From Streptomyces radiopugnans (lineage in GTDB: Bacteria; Actinomycetota; Actinomycetes; Streptomycetales; Streptomycetaceae), in assembly GCF_900110735.1 (NCBI RefSeq), contig NZ_FOET01000002.1, forward strand, positions 373,733 to 437,732: a DNA stretch of 64,000 nt, read 5' to 3'. A program made the translations under genes and the position numbers. The notes below the pieces were generated by a model. That model ran no database searches and was not told the DNA's origin. It worked only from the letters and a program-made list of their open reading frames with translations. Positions 62,407-64,000 of this stretch are shown in pieces. Within the stretch, counting starts at the first letter, position 1. Each line of letters opens with the position of its first letter.

Positions 62407-62555
62407 AGCCGGGCGGCGGTGTTATCCACGTCGGGGCGGCCCGTCGGATGAGACCGCCCGTGGAGAGGACGGGAACCGGGATCGCGGGTGCGCGCGCCGG
62501 ACAGGCGGCGCGGCCGGGGCACCGGTCGGAGCTGGTGGGTCGAGAGGACACGGGC

Positions 62556-64000
62556 ATGGCAGTGCAGACGGACGAGCCGACGCCGGAGCAGGAGAAGAAG
62601 AAAACCGTGGGGGCGGTGGTGGTCGAATGGATGACCACCACCGACCACAAGAAGATCGGCACCCTCTACCTCATCAGCTCCTTCGGCTTCTTCACGATCG
62701 CCGGTGTGCTGGCTCTGCTGATCCGGGCCGAACTCGCCCGCCCGGGCACGCAGATCCTCTCCAACTACCAGTACAACCAGTCGTTCACGATGCACGGCGC
62801 GATCATGTTGCTGCTGTTCGCCACCCCGCTGTTCGCCGGCTTCGCGAACTGGATCATGCCGCTGCAGATCGGCGCGCCCGACGTGGCCTTCCCGCGCCTG
62901 AACATGCTTGCCTACTGGCTCTACCTCTTCGGCGGGCTGATCGCGGTCTCCTCCTACCTCACGCCCGACGGCGCGGCCGATTTCGGCTGGACCGCGTACA
63001 CGCCGCTGTCGGACGACACACGCACCCCCCAGGTCGGGGGTGACCTGTGGATCATGGGCTTCGGTCTGGGCGGTTTCGGCACGATCCTCGGCGCGGTCAA
63101 CTTCATCACCACGATCATCTGCATGCGCGCGCCCGGCATGACGATGTTCCGGATGCCGATCTTCACCTGGAACGTCCTGCTGACCAGTGTGCTGGTCCTG
63201 CTGGCCTTCCCGGTGCTGGCCGCCGCGCTCTTCGCCCTGGAGTCGGACCGGGTGTTCCAGTCGCACATCTTCGACCCGTCCAACGGCGGCGCGCTGCTGT
63301 GGCAGCACCTGTTCTGGTTCTTCGGCCACCCCGAGGTCTACATCATCGCGCTGCCGTTCTTCGGCATCATCACGGAGGTCGTCCCGGTCTTCAGCCGCAA
63401 GCCGATCTTCGGCTACATCGGCCTGATCGGTGCCACCCTGGCGATCACCGGCCTGTCGATCGCGGTCTGGGCGCACCACATGTTCGCCACCGGCGCGGTG
63501 CTGCTGCCGTTCTTCTCCTTCATGTCGTTCCTGATCGCGGTGCCCACCGGCGTGAAGTTCTTCAACTGGATCGGCACGATGTGGAAGGGCTCGCTGAGCT
63601 TCGAGACGCCGATGCTGTGGGCGCTCGGCTTCCTGGTCACCTTCCTCTTCGGCGGTCTGACCGGCGTCCTGCTGGCTTCCCCGCCGCTGGACTGGCACGT
63701 CACCGACAGCTACTTCGTGGTGGCGCACTTCCACTACGTGGTCTTCGGCACGGTCGTCTTCGCCATGTTCGCCGGCTTCCACTTCTGGTGGCCGAAGTTC
63801 ACCGGCAAGATGCTCGACGAGCGGCTCGGCAAGATCACCTTCTGGGTGCTGTTCATCGGCTTCCACACAACCTTCCTGGTCCAGCACTGGCTGGGCGCGG
63901 AGGGCATGCCGCGCCGGTACGCCGACTACCTGGCGGCCGACGGCTTCACCGCGCTGAACACGGTCTCCACCATCGGCTCGTTCCTGCTGGGCATGTCGTT
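62556..64000 (+). CDS. ctaD: Cytochrome c oxidase (aa3) subunit I, N-terminal 481 residues
   Basis: The gene runs off the right edge; family members are about 560-580 residues. It is the haem-copper catalytic subunit in the cytoplasmic membrane, reducing O2 and pumping protons. Visible: His80 in SFTMHGAIM (low-spin haem ligand), FGHPEVYI with the Cu-B His and the cross-linked Tyr, WAHHMFATG with two further Cu-B His, and [11 protein letters not shown] with both haem His ligands. ATG at 62556 has GAGAGGA upstream; GTG at 62562 is possible. Streptomyces normally has ctaD directly after ctaC; here it follows an unrelated membrane gene with a 211-bp gap, so this may be a second ctaD copy. Confidence 0.96.
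   Translation, partial: MAVQTDEPTPEQEKKKTVGAVVVEWMTTTDHKKIGTLYLISSFGFFTIAGVLALLIRAELARPGTQILSNYQYNQSFTMHGAIMLLLFATPLFAGFANWIMPLQIGAPDVAFPRLNMLAYWLYLFGGLIAVSSYLTPDGAADFGWTAYTPLSDDTRTPQVGGDLWIMGFGLGGFGTILGAVNFITTIICMRAPGMTMFRMPIFTWNVLLTSVLVLLAFPVLAAALFALESDRVFQSHIFDPSNGGALLWQHLFWFFGHPEVYIIALPFFGIITEVVPVFSRKPIFGYIGLIGATLAITGLSIAVWAHHMFATGAVLLPFFSFMSFLIAVPTGVKFFNWIGTMWKGSLSFETPMLWALGFLVTFLFGGLTGVLLASPPLDWHVTDSYFVVAHFHYVVFGTVVFAMFAGFHFWWPKFTGKMLDERLGKITFWVLFIGFHTTFLVQHWLGAEGMPRRYADYLAADGFTALNTVSTIGSFLLGMS

Noticed and set aside
62422..62430. TTATCCACG, a DnaA-box-like sequence
   Set aside because: Single occurrence without neighbours or dnaA/dnaN; expected by chance.

Overview
The window reads as chromosomal DNA of a Streptomyces or close relative. 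G or C sits at nearly every third codon position and GTG starts are common. There is a chaplin-type surface protein, three SpoIIE-type phosphatases, 14-bp CebR-type operators (TGGGAGCGCTCCCA), a single TTA leucine codon (the bldA hallmark), and actinobacterial families such as DUF4360 and MSMEG_6728. I see no rRNA, tRNA, CRISPR array, insertion sequence or phage genes.

Left part (1-15.9 kb). An alpha/beta hydrolase tail and a phosphoribosyltransferase open the window. A nitric-oxide detoxification pair follows, a flavohaemoglobin (hmp) and its iron-sulfur repressor (nsrR), each preceded by a matching 23-bp inverted repeat. Next are anmK with an MFS permease (cell-wall recycling), a GH4 glycosidase, stress genes (SRPBCC, Ohr), and a two-gene unit of unknown role: an ATPase-like protein with a degenerate P-loop, translationally coupled to a membrane-anchored periplasmic-binding-protein-like partner. 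A small phenylacetate/acyl-CoA group (3-hydroxyacyl-CoA dehydrogenase, PaaI, PaaK) surrounds a palindromic operator.

Middle part (16-40.4 kb). A SpoIIE phosphatase is coupled to a cobalamin-domain protein carrying the Wx9EH signature of B12 photoreceptors, a candidate light-to-phosphatase signalling pair. Then come a molybdopterin oxidoreductase with a small helical partner, a second SpoIIE protein, an ArAE/FUSC membrane protein, an ECF sigma factor with a SnoaL-like tail overlapped by a STAS gene, two SDR enzymes, a MerR regulator, a hydrolase and a DUF4230 protein. Tandem secreted DUF4360 genes follow; the first lies behind a CebR-box promoter and the second carries the TTA codon. A tightly overlapped nucleotidyltransferase-BON-phosphoesterase operon precedes recQ. 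The stretch ends with a chaplin whose tail is a Lys/His/Asp decapeptide repeat.

Right part (40.4-64 kb). This is a glycan-use locus. It holds beta-mannosidase (GH2) coupled to a LacI-type protein without a DNA-binding domain, alpha-galactosidase (GH36), and an Opp-type transporter (lipoprotein, DppB, a fused DppC-DppD, DppF) divergent from a ROK regulator. The mannosidase and transporter promoters share a 31-bp element (26/31 identical), so they are probably co-regulated; import and breakdown of galactomanno-oligosaccharides is the simplest reading. A secreted GH6 cellulase (with a DoxX gene) and a GntP permease follow, with CebR boxes between them. The window closes with DUF488, a PAS-GAF-SpoIIE-HATPase protein, a CPBP-type membrane protein and the first 481 codons of ctaD, the cytochrome aa3 oxidase subunit I, without a ctaC in front of it.
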